The notes: generated by a model not told the origin, from the sequence alone. A stretch of 64,000 bases of DNA from Pseudorhodoplanes sinuspersici (GCF_002119765.1 NZ_CP021112.1:5907616-5971615); one strand, 5' to 3'; positions 36,275 through 45,222 are shown, counted from the stretch's first letter. Program-made: numbers and translations.

Positions 36275-36562
36275 TAGCCGTAGATCATGAAGTTGTGGAG
36301 GCCGTGATTCCAGCGAAGCGTCGACTTTATGAACACACCGCCCATTGTTGGTGTTCGACCCGACACTTCGTGCCAGCGCTGCCCGATTGATCTGAATTTC
36401 TTTGCCGGAAACTCATCTCTTCGTCCGCGTGCAACTTCGCATCCGCAAGGCAGGCGCCGCCTGCGATAAAAACCTATTCTTCCGAAATGCTATATCCCGA
36501 GATACCGAAAAGGCGGTCGGTCTGCCCCATTCACCAACGGGTTCGAATCTCTAATGGTGAAA

Positions 36563-36607
36563 TGGCGCGCCCGAAGAGATTCGAACTCCTGCCCCCAGAT
36601 TCGTAGT
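36563..36607 (-). repeat. tRNA-Arg(ACG) 3'-half fragment (left copy)
   Basis: The minus strand reads ACTACGAATCTGGGGGCAGG, then AGTTCGAATCTCTTCGGGCG, then CGCCA. This equals the 3' half of tRNA-Arg(ACG), from the anticodon loop (TACGAAT) through the T arm to CCA. The sequence upstream (TTGTGAGATTCAA) does not supply a D arm or the other anticodon-stem strand. A second copy at 45757-45804 has the same orientation, so together they form direct repeats around a 9.2-kb module. Confidence 0.78.
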
Positions 36608-36645
36608 TTGAATCTTGTGAGATTGTTCTGCGCGTGGCGACTTTG

Positions 36646-36687
36646 CAATTGAAAAGAGCCGCCGTTGAGTGCGGCTCTTTTCAATTG
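36646..36687. terminator. Strong bidirectional terminator of the TRAP operon
   Basis: A perfect 17-base inverted repeat, CAATTGAAAAGAGCCGC / GCGGCTCTTTTCAATTG, with an 8-base loop. GC-rich stem tops followed by TTTT on both strands make it an intrinsic terminator in either direction. It lies 64 bases past the stop of the minus-strand TRAP permease. Confidence 0.85.
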
Positions 36688-36750
36688 GCAACGATCTCAA
36701 TATCTTAAGCTGGTGGCGTATCGCCTATGGTGGTCCTCCCTGTGGCGGGC

Positions 36751-38709
36751 CTATTCGGCCGCGACTTCTCGGGTCAGGGCGCGCTCGCCGCGGCGCCCGG
36801 CGATTTCGAACAGTAGCACCGCCGCGGCGAGGACGCAGCCGACGATGTTGGCGATGGTCGACCACGACGCCATCTCCAGCGGCACCAGCAGCAGGGCGCC
36901 GCCGATGATGGAGGCAGTCCGCAGCGCTAAGCCCATGCGACACAGGCCGTAGCCGATCATGCCCGCTGAGACGAACCAGACGCCGATCGCTGCGGTTGTG
37001 ATCGACAGTGCTGTGTCGAACCAGGAGCCGCTCTGCAGCAGGAGGCTCGGCGAGAATACGAACAGGAACGGTACGATGTAGGCTGTCCACGAGAAGCGCA
37101 TCGCAACCCATCCGGTCTTCATCGGGTTTGCCTTGGCGAGGTTCGCCGCGAAGAAGGCCGCAATCGCCACCGGCGGCGTCACGAAGGACATCATACCGAG
37201 ATAGAGAATGAACATGTGCGCCGCCATCGGCGTGACGCCGACCTCGACCAGCGCCGGCACGATGAGCACTGCCAGCAGCACATAAACGCCGAGGGTCGGC
37301 ATGCCCATGCCGAGCACGATGCACAGCACCGCGGCGATGAGCAGGAGCAAGAAGATGTTGCCCGCGCCGACATTGACCAAGAACACCGTCAGGGCGAAGC
37401 CAAGGCCGGTGATCTGCAGGATGCCCATGATGAAACCAGCGGCGGCCGAGATCATGATGATATCCGCCGACGAGACGCCGGTACGCACTAGGCAGTCCCA
37501 CACCGCCCGCGGCGTCAGCCGCTGCACGCGATAGCCGAAAAGGAAGCCGATCACTACGACCGCGGTGCAGGCGAAGATCGCCGCGTTCTCGGGCTCACGG
37601 TTCTGCCAGAACAGAGCGTAGACCAGTACGGCAAAGGGCAGCAGAAACAGCCAGCCCTTGGCAAAGACCTTGACGAGGTTGGGGATCTCCTTTGCAGGCA
37701 CCCGCAGGATGTTGCCCTTCGCCGCTTCGAGGTCGGCTTGGATGAACAGCGAGAGGTAATAGAGCAGCGACGGGACGGCCGCCGCAATTGCTACTTCGGT
37801 GTAGGAGATCTGGAGGAAATCCGCCATCAGGAAGGCGACTGCGCCCATGACCGGCGGCATCAACTGGCCGCCGTTCGAAGCGCTGGCCTCAACCGCTGCC
37901 GCATGCTCTGGCTCGAAGCCCGACTTCTTCATCATCGGAATGGTGATGACGCCCGTGGCCAAGATGTTGGAGACCACGATGCCATTGATCGAACCGAACA
38001 GCGAAGAGGCCATGATCGAGATCTTGGCAGCGCCGCCACGGAAACGGCCCATGAGCGCCAGTGAGACGTCGTTGAAGAAGCTGGCTCCGCCCGACGCCGA
38101 CAGCAACTGCCCGAAGAACACGAAGGGGATAACGACCGTCACGCCGATCAGGAGCACCAAGCCGAACAGGCCGCTGGTGTCGAGGCCGAGATAGACGACC
38201 ATGTCGTTGATCTTAACGTCGCGGGTCTGCAAGTCGCCGCCAACCATATGGCCAACGAGCGCGTAGAAGAAGAACGCCAGAACGACGATCACCAGCGACC
38301 ATCCGGAAGCCCGGCGCAGCCCCTCCACCACCAGCAGGAAGAGAAGCCAGGTTACGACCACCACGTGCCATGGCGAGTTGAAGAACTCGCCCAGCATGCG
38401 GGGATAGGACCAGCCCATATAGAGCCCTATGCCCAGTGAGGTGGCGGCGAGCACCCAGTCATACCATGGCACTGAGGTGCGTGGCAGCGCAGTCCGGCGG
38501 AACGGCCGGACGATGTAGACGAGCGCCATGGCCAGACCGAGGACGACGGCAAGGAACTGTTCCGCGAGGAAATTCCATCCGACGAGCGTGAAGAGATTAG
38601 CGCCCCATGCGATGCCGGCGAGCGCGATTGCGGCGCCGAGCACGGTGCTCGCAACGCCGACCACGCCGCGCGTCGGTGCTTCCATTTCGATTCCGGCCTG
38701 TACACTCAT
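36751..38709 (-). CDS. TRAP transporter fused permease (4TM + 12TM, TAXI type)
   Basis: About 652 residues from the ATG at 38709 (MSVQAGIEMEAP). The protein is a fused DctQ-like plus DctM-like permease: a short N-terminal membrane bundle, then the large subunit with FGSINGIVVSNILATGVITIPMMKK, ASNGGQLMPPVMGAVAFLMADFL and GMGMPTLGVYVLLAVLIVPAL. Such fused permeases work with TAXI binding proteins and an ion gradient. It directly follows the TAXI gene. The ligand is probably an organic acid used by the neighbouring enzymes. Confidence 0.9.
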   Translation of the reverse strand: MSVQAGIEMEAPTRGVVGVASTVLGAAIALAGIAWGANLFTLVGWNFLAEQFLAVVLGLAMALVYIVRPFRRTALPRTSVPWYDWVLAATSLGIGLYMGWSYPRMLGEFFNSPWHVVVVTWLLFLLVVEGLRRASGWSLVIVVLAFFFYALVGHMVGGDLQTRDVKINDMVVYLGLDTSGLFGLVLLIGVTVVIPFVFFGQLLSASGGASFFNDVSLALMGRFRGGAAKISIMASSLFGSINGIVVSNILATGVITIPMMKKSGFEPEHAAAVEASASNGGQLMPPVMGAVAFLMADFLQISYTEVAIAAAVPSLLYYLSLFIQADLEAAKGNILRVPAKEIPNLVKVFAKGWLFLLPFAVLVYALFWQNREPENAAIFACTAVVVIGFLFGYRVQRLTPRAVWDCLVRTGVSSADIIMISAAAGFIMGILQITGLGFALTVFLVNVGAGNIFLLLLIAAVLCIVLGMGMPTLGVYVLLAVLIVPALVEVGVTPMAAHMFILYLGMMSFVTPPVAIAAFFAANLAKANPMKTGWVAMRFSWTAYIVPFLFVFSPSLLLQSGSWFDTALSITTAAIGVWFVSAGMIGYGLCRMGLALRTASIIGGALLLVPLEMASWSTIANIVGCVLAAAVLLFEIAGRRGERALTREVAAE

Positions 38710-38774
38710 GGCTGTCGTCGTCCCCGATCGGCTTTGCATGTGCGTAAGAAGCGGTCGGCTTGCGCCGTCTCGCC

Positions 38775-39737
38775 TCACTCGCCCTTCCAGATGCCGATCT
38801 CTTTGTAGTAGCGGATCGCTCCGGGATGATACGCCACGTGCTGCTGCTGGACGGCGAGGTTGCCCGGGTTCATCGCATTGAAGGACGGATGCGCCGCGAC
38901 CAGGGCCGCCTTGTTCTCGTGGATCGCTTTGACGGTCTCGTAGACCGTCTCCTCGTCGACAGCCGAGCTGACGGCCATCGTCATCGCGTACTGCATGAGG
39001 TTAGTCTCGCCGATGACGCCATTGAGGTGCGGCAGCGGCGCCTGCGGGGCGATCGTGTATTCTGGACGGATCAAGGCCATCGCCTTCTTGGCTTCCTCAG
39101 AGTTGTCCAGGCTGATGAACTTGATGCCCACGGCCGCGTCGATTTCCGCCATTTTGGGGGCGCCGACGGCGAAGACCGTGGCGTCCAGGCGGCCGGCCTT
39201 GAAGTCATCGGCGGCGCGCAGCAGATTTGCGGTCGGCACGCCGTGAGTGTCGTCGAGCGACAGGCCGGCGGTGGCGAGGATGGCGTTCGACAGCGCGATG
39301 CCCTGTGGGAAGCCCTGCCATCCAGTCGGGAAGCGCTTGCCTTTCAGCTCGGCGATAGTGTTGATGCCGGAATCCTTGCGCACTAGAACGCCCACCCTGA
39401 ACGGGAAGACCGTCGCAGCGAGCCGCAGCTTGTCGAGCGGCTTTCCCTTGTGCTCGTCTTTGCCGCGGACCGCGACGCCGACCTCGTCGTTTGACATGAA
39501 GGTGAAGGCCGCTTGGCCGACCTGCACGGCACCCATGGAGGCGGCCGGCGAATTGAACGTGACGACGCGCATCTGGATCCCAGCCTTGTCCTGCACGACC
39601 TTGGCGATCGCCTGGGCTTGCACGTTGTTGATAGAGCCGGGCGGCAGCGTCGAGATGCTGACGGTCTGCGCGGCGGCCGCGCCGACAAGCATTGCCGAGG
39701 CCGTGATCGCGGCCGTGAATCGAAGTATGTTCTTCAT
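38775..39737 (-). CDS. TAXI-family TRAP transporter solute-binding protein
   Basis: 320 residues with a signal peptide (ASAMLVGAAAAQ). The mature protein starts VSISTLPPGSINNVQAQAIAKVV, a TAXI-family opening, followed by MGAVQVGQAAFTFMSNDE. The C-terminus YHPGAIRYYKEIGIW is the diagnostic TAXI ending. It captures the solute for the fused TRAP permease 65 bases downstream. Confidence 0.9.
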   Translation of the reverse strand: MKNILRFTAAITASAMLVGAAAAQTVSISTLPPGSINNVQAQAIAKVVQDKAGIQMRVVTFNSPAASMGAVQVGQAAFTFMSNDEVGVAVRGKDEHKGKPLDKLRLAATVFPFRVGVLVRKDSGINTIAELKGKRFPTGWQGFPQGIALSNAILATAGLSLDDTHGVPTANLLRAADDFKAGRLDATVFAVGAPKMAEIDAAVGIKFISLDNSEEAKKAMALIRPEYTIAPQAPLPHLNGVIGETNLMQYAMTMAVSSAVDEETVYETVKAIHENKAALVAAHPSFNAMNPGNLAVQQQHVAYHPGAIRYYKEIGIWKGE

Positions 39738-39833
39738 GCACTTCCTCCCTCTTCCCCGACTCTGCGGGGTTTGCGGTTTTCTGTCGTCCGACGCCGCGGA
39801 ATTCTCCTCCCGCTGGCGTCCAACTGGATCTAT

Positions 39834-40487
39834 TCAGGCACTCTTTGCCGCCCTTGGTTGATCATCTGCACTGTTTGCCCCTTGAAGCTGTTGCACCATC
39901 GCGAAGGTGTAGATCTGCCGCGCGACCGTCTCCAGTTGAGCGGCGACCTCGTCATTGGCGGGCCTGCCGTCCTCGAACGGACGGTTCTGCGAGTTGAGTG
40001 CCGCCGCGAAAGGCGTCGGCCAGCCGCGCAGCGCGTGGACGACCGAGCGCACCTCGACAAGCGTGGTGCCGAGCGCCTGGGCGCCGAACGCAGACACGAT
40101 CACGCCCACTGCGCGCCCGTCGAAATAGGCACGCTTATCGTCACGCATGTCCTCGACGTAGTCGAGTGCGTTCTTGATCACGCCCGACATCCCGCCATGG
40201 TAGGACGGCGTCGCAATGATGATGCCGTTCGCGCGGCGCAGCGACTGGATCAGCCGACGTGCCGAAGGGCTGCGGTGCTTGTCGGAAGGGTCATACATCG
40301 GCAGGTCGAGCAGCGGCCCAACGATCATCTCGGTCGTGGCTCCCATCGCCTCAATCGCGGAGAGCGTGCAGCGCAGCGCCGTTTCGGATGATGAACCGAT
40401 GCGGGTGGTGCCGCCGATGCCGACAATGTGCGGCCGAAATCCGCCGAACCCATTGTGCGAACCGAAGAGACCGTTCATGTCGAGCAT
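39834..40487 (-). CDS. NAD(P)H-dependent FMN reductase
   Basis: About 217 residues. The ATG at 40487 has AGGAG six bases upstream; an in-frame ATG at 40493 sits directly on that site and is less likely. Flavodoxin-like reductase motifs: IVGIGGTTRIGSSSETALR near residue 22, and ATPSYHGGMSGVIKNALDYVED for FMN binding. It probably supplies reduced FMN to the luciferase-like monooxygenase of the same module. It sits between an SDR and the TAXI gene in one operon. Confidence 0.87.
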   Translation of the reverse strand: MLDMNGLFGSHNGFGGFRPHIVGIGGTTRIGSSSETALRCTLSAIEAMGATTEMIVGPLLDLPMYDPSDKHRSPSARRLIQSLRRANGIIIATPSYHGGMSGVIKNALDYVEDMRDDKRAYFDGRAVGVIVSAFGAQALGTTLVEVRSVVHALRGWPTPFAAALNSQNRPFEDGRPANDEVAAQLETVARQIYTFAMVQQLQGANSADDQPRAAKSA

Positions 40488-40496
40488 TGCCATCTC

Positions 40497-41339
40497 CTAC
40501 TCCGCCTCGGCAATGTCTGACATGCGAGCCTTGGCGAAGGCCGCGTCGATGGCGGCATGCCGACGGTCAAGCCACATCTTCGTCTCGGGATGAGTGAAGA
40601 TGTAGAAATCGCCCGCCTGGATGGCGCCGGCAACACGCTCGCCGATTTCGACTGGTTGGGTCCCGCCCTTGATCAGTTCACCCACGAAATGGTTCTGCCG
40701 CCGTACATACGCGCCACCCATCCGCTCCGGGCGGCTGCGCTCGGAGAGGTGTATCTTCGTATCGACAGCCGCTGGAGCCAGCACGGAGACCCCAACCTGG
40801 GTGCCGGCGAGTTCGTTCTGCAAAGCTTCGCTCAGCGCGACGACGGCATATTTGGTCATCGAATAGGCGCCCGTCAGGAAATCCGGGTTGACCTGGAAGC
40901 CGCCGATCGAGGCGGTGTTGACCATGTGCGCCGGCTTGCCTCCCTCGAGCATACGCGGGACGAAGGACTGGATGCCGTGGATGACGCCGTAGATATTGAC
41001 GCCGATGACCCAGTCCCAGTCCTTGGCGGCGATCTCGTGCAACGGCACGCCGTGCATGGCGATGCCGGCATTATTGCAGGCGACGGCGACCGCGCCGTAG
41101 GCCGTTTCGATCGCGTCGGCTGCGGCCTCGACCGAAGCGCGGTCGGAAACATCGACGCAGACCGCCATCGCAGTACCGCCCTCGGCCTGGATCACCTGCA
41201 CGGTTTCGACGGCATCGGCTTCGCGGATGTCGCAAACGCCAACCTTCAAGCCACGGCGCGCAAGGCTCATCGAAATGCCGCGCCCGATGCCCGAGCCAGC
41301 GCCTGATACGTACGCCACCATGCCCTTTTCTAGTTCCAT
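40497..41339 (-). CDS. Short-chain dehydrogenase/reductase (SDR)
   Basis: 280 residues of a classical SDR: the cofactor loop VSGAGSGIGRGISM near residue 12, NNAGIAM, the catalytic serine in NTASIGGF, and YSMTKYA with Tyr and Lys. The aspartate in VCDIREAD after the second strand favours NAD(H). GGGAG precedes the ATG. It is the first gene of the SDR/FMN reductase/TAXI/TRAP operon, under a promoter with two GntR-like sites. It may oxidise an alcohol to a ketone for the monooxygenase (inference). Confidence 0.9.
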   Translation of the reverse strand: MELEKGMVAYVSGAGSGIGRGISMSLARRGLKVGVCDIREADAVETVQVIQAEGGTAMAVCVDVSDRASVEAAADAIETAYGAVAVACNNAGIAMHGVPLHEIAAKDWDWVIGVNIYGVIHGIQSFVPRMLEGGKPAHMVNTASIGGFQVNPDFLTGAYSMTKYAVVALSEALQNELAGTQVGVSVLAPAAVDTKIHLSERSRPERMGGAYVRRQNHFVGELIKGGTQPVEIGERVAGAIQAGDFYIFTHPETKMWLDRRHAAIDAAFAKARMSDIAEAE

Positions 41340-41372
41340 TTCGCTCCCTTCGACGGCCTCGTGGCCGCGCTT

Positions 41373-41383
41373 ATTGTATACAG
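41373..41383. promoter_or_regulatory. GntR-type operator, site 1
   Basis: ATTGTATACAG, in the intergenic region between the SDR operon and the divergent GntR gene. FCD-type GntR proteins often bind TTGTATACAA-like palindromes. It is matched in inverse at 41436-41445. Confidence 0.6.
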
Positions 41384-41435
41384 TTTTCAGGCATCACCGA
41401 TATTTACACGCTAGTTCTTCTGATCATCCTTGTTC

Positions 41436-41445
41436 TGGTATACAA
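41436..41445. promoter_or_regulatory. GntR-type operator, site 2
   Basis: TGGTATACAA (continuing TA), the inverse partner of site 1 about 60 bases away. The two sites flank the probable divergent promoters, compatible with autorepression and control of the SDR/TRAP operon. Confidence 0.6.
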
Positions 41446-41503
41446 TAGCAGGCCTTGCCGCGATTTACACTTGCATGCGAAAGGCGTCGGACACACTGGA
41501 CCA

Positions 41504-42211
41504 ATGGAATCGGCAAATCGGATGAGCAGACCGGACAGCGCCACGATCGCCCGTGACGGCGACGCCAGCGGTGCGGTCGAGACCGCCTACCGCTTCATCC
41601 GCACCGCGATCATCTCGGGCGACCTGCGGTCTGGCGAGACGCTCCAGGAATCGCGCCTGGCCGAGCGCATTGGCGTCAGCCGCACCCCGGTGCGCGAGGC
41701 ACTGTCGCGCCTCTCCAACGAGGGCCTTGTCATACTTGGGCGCTATCGCCGCGGTCAGGTGGCGAGCTTCTCGCAGGCCGATGTGGCCGAAATCTTCCGC
41801 CTGCGCGCCAAGCTCGAGGGCCACGGCGCGCGCCGCGCTTGCCGCCGCATCACCGCCGAGGAGATTGCCCGGCTGGAAGCGGTCGAGGACGAAATGGAAA
41901 GCGTCTTCGACCAGCTCGGCTGGCATCGCCACCTGTCCCGCTTCGACGAGCTCAACAACGAATTCCATGCCATCATCGCCCGCGCGGCGGACAGTCCGCG
42001 GCTGGAGAAGATCCTCGCCTCCTGGCTCGAACTGCCGGCGTCGATCTTCAATGTCTACACTGAGCCGCTGGAGGAACGGACGCGGCGCACCCATCGCCAG
42101 CACCGCGAGGTGATCGCCGCCATGAAGGCACGCAATCCCGACTGGGCCGAGGCTGCAATGAGCGCTCATCTGTTCTCGATCCTCAACGACCCGGCTCCTG
42201 ATCCGGACTAG
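41504..42211 (+). CDS. GntR-family (FCD domain) transcriptional regulator
   Basis: About 235 residues from the ATG at 41504; a start at 41471 in the same frame is possible. The N-terminal wHTH has GETLQESRLAERIGVSRTPVREALSRLSNEGLV, a textbook GntR helix. The C-terminal FCD domain carries the metal/ligand residues in FDELNNEFHAIIARAADSPRL and HREVIAAM. TTGTATACAA-like sites lie at its own promoter and near both other promoters of the module, so it probably controls the whole block. Confidence 0.92.
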   Translation: MESANRMSRPDSATIARDGDASGAVETAYRFIRTAIISGDLRSGETLQESRLAERIGVSRTPVREALSRLSNEGLVILGRYRRGQVASFSQADVAEIFRLRAKLEGHGARRACRRITAEEIARLEAVEDEMESVFDQLGWHRHLSRFDELNNEFHAIIARAADSPRLEKILASWLELPASIFNVYTEPLEERTRRTHRQHREVIAAMKARNPDWAEAAMSAHLFSILNDPAPDPD

Positions 42212-42257
42212 ACTAGCCCGGCCCGGCGGCATGCCCCGGGCCGACGCGTCGGCGACG

Positions 42258-43427
42258 CTACTCCGCCGCCGCAGGGATGGCGTTCGCGGTCTTGTCGCGC
42301 AGGTAGGGCATGACCTCGTTGGCGTAGATCTCCATGTTCTTGCGCGTCAGCTCAGCTGGCAGCGTGCCGAACTGCAGCAATGTGAGCAGGTGGCCGAAGC
42401 CGATCTCGCTCTGATACTGCTCCAGCTTCTGCCGCACCGTCTCCGGGCTGCCGCAGATGAACATGCCCTTGGCCATTACGTCGTCGATGGTCTGCTTGGT
42501 GCCGATCGAGGACTTCGCCTTCATCACGCCCAGCATGGAATTCAGCGACAGGTACCCCGGCGGCAGCAGCATCTCCTTCGGCATCCTCAGGAACTTGTTG
42601 AGGAAGTTCTCAATGTGCGGCTGCGCCTCGCGGCGCGCGATTTCGTCGGTCTCGGCGACGTAGAGCGGCACCGACCAGCCGAGCTGGTCCTCGGTCGCCT
42701 CGTAGCCGTGACCGGCCGCCATGGCCTTGTACATCTGCATGTATTTGGCCAGCATCGCCACCGGCGTGAAAGTCTGCAGATAAGTGTAGCGGCGGTCGGG
42801 ATGGGACGCCCATTCGATCGTCTCGCTGGACCCTTGCGAAGGGATCCAGATCGGCGGGCGAGGCGACTGGTAGGGCCGCGGCCACAGATTGACGTATTCG
42901 AACTGGTAGTGCTTGCCCTCGAACGCGAAGGGGCCGGTCTCGGTCCAGGCACGCAGGATCAGGTCGTGCGCCTCGTGGAAGCGATCATGGCTGTCGGCCG
43001 GGTTGGAGCTCCAGGCGTGGTACTCCGCGCCGATGCCACGCACGAAGCCCGCAATGAAACGGCCCTCGGTGATGTTGTCGACCATGGCGAACTCTTCCGC
43101 CACGGTGACCGGATTGTTGAGCAGCGGCAGAGCGCGGCCGAGGATGGCAATCTTCACCTTTTTGGTGCGACGCGCCAGCGCGCCGGCCATGACTCCCGGC
43201 TGCGGCATCAGCCCATAGGCGTTCTGGTGATGCTCGTTGACGCAGATGCCATCGAAGCCGAGTTGGTCAGCATACTCAAGCTCGTCGAGATAGCGGTTAT
43301 AGAGCTTGGCGCCCTTCTTCGGATCGTAATAACTGTTGGGCAGCGTGACCCATGCGGAATTGTGCTTCTGGTCGTAGTCCAGATCCAGATCCGCATAGGG
43401 CATCAAGTGCATCATGTAGAATTTCAT
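42258..43427 (-). CDS. Luciferase-like (LLM class) flavin-dependent monooxygenase
   Basis: 389 residues from the ATG at 43427, which overlaps the hydrolase stop (ATGA). The bacterial-luciferase TIM barrel is recognisable: GFDGICVNEHHQNAYG near residue 60, LLNNPVTVAEEFAMVDNITEGRFIAGFVRG, and SSETIEWA. It would use reduced FMN from the reductase encoded in the same module. Adjacent SDR and alpha/beta hydrolase suggest a type II Baeyer-Villiger oxygenation, but desulfonation or amine oxidation are alternatives. Confidence 0.88.
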   Translation of the reverse strand: MKFYMMHLMPYADLDLDYDQKHNSAWVTLPNSYYDPKKGAKLYNRYLDELEYADQLGFDGICVNEHHQNAYGLMPQPGVMAGALARRTKKVKIAILGRALPLLNNPVTVAEEFAMVDNITEGRFIAGFVRGIGAEYHAWSSNPADSHDRFHEAHDLILRAWTETGPFAFEGKHYQFEYVNLWPRPYQSPRPPIWIPSQGSSETIEWASHPDRRYTYLQTFTPVAMLAKYMQMYKAMAAGHGYEATEDQLGWSVPLYVAETDEIARREAQPHIENFLNKFLRMPKEMLLPPGYLSLNSMLGVMKAKSSIGTKQTIDDVMAKGMFICGSPETVRQKLEQYQSEIGFGHLLTLLQFGTLPAELTRKNMEIYANEVMPYLRDKTANAIPAAAE

Positions 43428-44203
43428 CGCGCGGCTCCCTCGAGGAAGTTGACGACCTTGGAGGTGAACTCCTGCGCCTTTTCGACATGCGGCAGGTGAC
43501 CACATTCGGGGATGACCTCCAGCGATGAGGTCGGGATCAGATCGCGATAGGCCGAACCGTAGGCGGCCGGGATGAGCTTGTCGTCGTCGCCCCACAGGAT
43601 CAGCGTCGGCACGTCGATGCGGTGCAGCCACTTCCTGAGATGCGGATTGTGGAGGCGCGGGCTCCAGCCGAGCTTGGCCGTCATCAGCCGGTTCTTCAGC
43701 AGCACGAGGACTTCCTCCTCGCTGGCCGGCGGCGGCATAGCGGCGGCGATCGCTTGGTTGTGGAAGAGGTTCTGAGCGAGCTCCTCGGGCGACCACATGA
43801 ACATGTCGCCCTTGCGCACACCCGATACGCTGATCCCGGCTGGCGCCACCAGCGTCAGCGACTTGATCTTCTCGCAGGAGCGCGTGGCCAGCTCGGCCGC
43901 GATCCAGCCGCCGATTGAGGTGCCTACCAAATGGACATTGTCGAGCCCGTAATGGTCGATCAGGTCGAGATAGAAGAACGCGAGATCGCCGACATTGTCG
44001 AGCCATTCCGGCGTGTCGGAAGCGCCAAAGCCCGGATGCTCGGGCACGATCACGTCATACTTTTCGGAGAGCATCTCCATGAAAGGCAGCCATTTACTGG
44101 CGCCGGCGGAGCCGTGCAGGAACAGCAGCGGCTCGCCTTTGCCTCCGCGCATGACGCGGATCCTGCATCCCGCCACCATTTCAAATGAGTCTTGATGCAC
44201 CAT
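43424..44203 (-). CDS. Alpha/beta hydrolase
   Basis: About 259 residues from the ATG at 44203, preceded by GGGAGG; the frame remains open to 44281, but that part spans a GntR-like site. Motifs: the oxyanion HGSAG, nucleophile elbow LVGTSIGGW, the acid in LILWGDDDKLIP and the histidine in PECGHLPHVE. It resembles meta-cleavage-product and ester hydrolases. Translationally coupled to the monooxygenase, it may cleave the ester or lactone formed by it. Confidence 0.88.
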   Translation of the reverse strand: MVHQDSFEMVAGCRIRVMRGGKGEPLLFLHGSAGASKWLPFMEMLSEKYDVIVPEHPGFGASDTPEWLDNVGDLAFFYLDLIDHYGLDNVHLVGTSIGGWIAAELATRSCEKIKSLTLVAPAGISVSGVRKGDMFMWSPEELAQNLFHNQAIAAAMPPPASEEEVLVLLKNRLMTAKLGWSPRLHNPHLRKWLHRIDVPTLILWGDDDKLIPAAYGSAYRDLIPTSSLEVIPECGHLPHVEKAQEFTSKVVNFLEGAAR

Positions 44204-44257
44204 CTCGGTCGCGGCCTCCCCTCGTCTCAACAATCGGATATCATCCTCATCCGGCAA

Positions 44258-44266
44258 ATTGTACAC
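44258..44266. promoter_or_regulatory. GntR-like site upstream of hydrolase/monooxygenase operon
   Basis: ATTGTACAC lies 55 bases before the hydrolase start, one base different in length from the TTGTATAC half of sites 1 and 2. Weak alone, but supported by its position. Confidence 0.4.
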
Positions 44267-44397
44267 CTTACCGCAGATCAAAGGTCAAGCGCAGGTAAGT
44301 CAAAAAACATGCCTCAATGAAAATATCACTATTTATCAATAGTTTATATCTATGCCCTCCTCGACCGTCTGCGGGCTTGCAAATTTGAGGATCTCGA

Positions 44398-44410
44398 TAT
44401 TGCATACCAA
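44398..44410. promoter_or_regulatory. GntR-like site upstream of the second SDR
   Basis: ATTGCATACCAAA is a near-palindrome of the TTG-ATAC-AA type about 25 bases before the SDR ATG. It resembles the sites at 41373 and 41436. Confidence 0.42.
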
Positions 44411-44433
44411 AATGCTTGGAGAGGAGAAGGCCG

Positions 44434-45222
44434 ATGAGTCTTGGGATGTTTTCGCTGGACGGCCGCGTCGCCGCGGTGACGGGGGCTGCGAGTGGACTCG
44501 GCCTGGCGATGGCGGAGGCGCTGGCATGGGCGGGCGCGCATGTCGCGCTGCTCGACATCGACGAAGCGGGGCTGGAGCGCGCGGCCGATGCCATCCGCGC
44601 TTCGGGCGGTAAGACCGAAACTGCGCGGCTCGACGTCTCCGACCGGGCCGCCATCCGGACCGTGATCGACGGCATCGCGGACCGGCACGGCCGCCTCGAC
44701 ACGGTGATCGCCAATGCCGGCGTCACCGCCGGCCCCGGCTATCGCACGGAGATCGGCCAGATCAACGCGGTCGACGACAAAGTCTGGGATCGGGTGCTGG
44801 GCATCAACTTGTCGGGCGTCTTCGTCACCATGCAGGCAGCGGCGAAACATATGAAGCGCCAGCGCGCTGGCCGTATCGTGGCGGTGGCCTCCGTCGCCGG
44901 GCTGAAGTCGGAGGTGATGTGCGGCTATGCCTACACCGCCACCAAAGCGGCTGTGGTGAACCTAGTTCGCCAGGCGGCGATGGAGATGGCGGAATACAAC
45001 GTCATGGTCAACGGCATCGCGCCCGGCCCCTTCCGTACCAACATCGCGGGCGGGCGCATCAAGGACCCGGAAATCGAGGCAGAATTCGCCTCCATGGTGC
45101 CGCTCGGTCGCATCGCCACGACCGAAGAGATCAAGGGCCTGACGCTGCTCCTGTCCTCTCCGGCCTCCAGCTTCATGACCGGCACGACGATCCCGATCGA
45201 CGGCGGCATCATGGCGAAATGA
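44434..45222 (+). CDS. Short-chain dehydrogenase/reductase (SDR)
   Basis: 262 residues from the ATG at 44434, preceded by GGAGAGGAGAAGG; an upstream TTG overlaps that site. Classical SDR: VTGAASGLGLAMAEAL, the NAD-type aspartate in LLDIDEAG, ANAGV, the catalytic serine in VASVAGLK, YAYTATKAA with Tyr and Lys, and the C-terminal GTTIPIDGGIMAK. It is transcribed divergently from the hydrolase/monooxygenase pair and ends the intact part of the module. Confidence 0.9.
   Translation: MSLGMFSLDGRVAAVTGAASGLGLAMAEALAWAGAHVALLDIDEAGLERAADAIRASGGKTETARLDVSDRAAIRTVIDGIADRHGRLDTVIANAGVTAGPGYRTEIGQINAVDDKVWDRVLGINLSGVFVTMQAAAKHMKRQRAGRIVAVASVAGLKSEVMCGYAYTATKAAVVNLVRQAAMEMAEYNVMVNGIAPGPFRTNIAGGRIKDPEIEAEFASMVPLGRIATTEEIKGLTLLLSSPASSFMTGTTIPIDGGIMAK

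Larger units (their letters stand above)
36275..36750. other. Intergenic region at the left edge of the TRAP/GntR module
   Basis: About 475 bases between the IS630 element and the TRAP permease stop. It contains a tRNA-Arg 3' fragment and a strong terminator (both listed separately), and a small inverted repeat TTCACCA...TGGTGAA at about 36530-36561. No open frame resembling a gene is seen. Confidence 0.5.
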
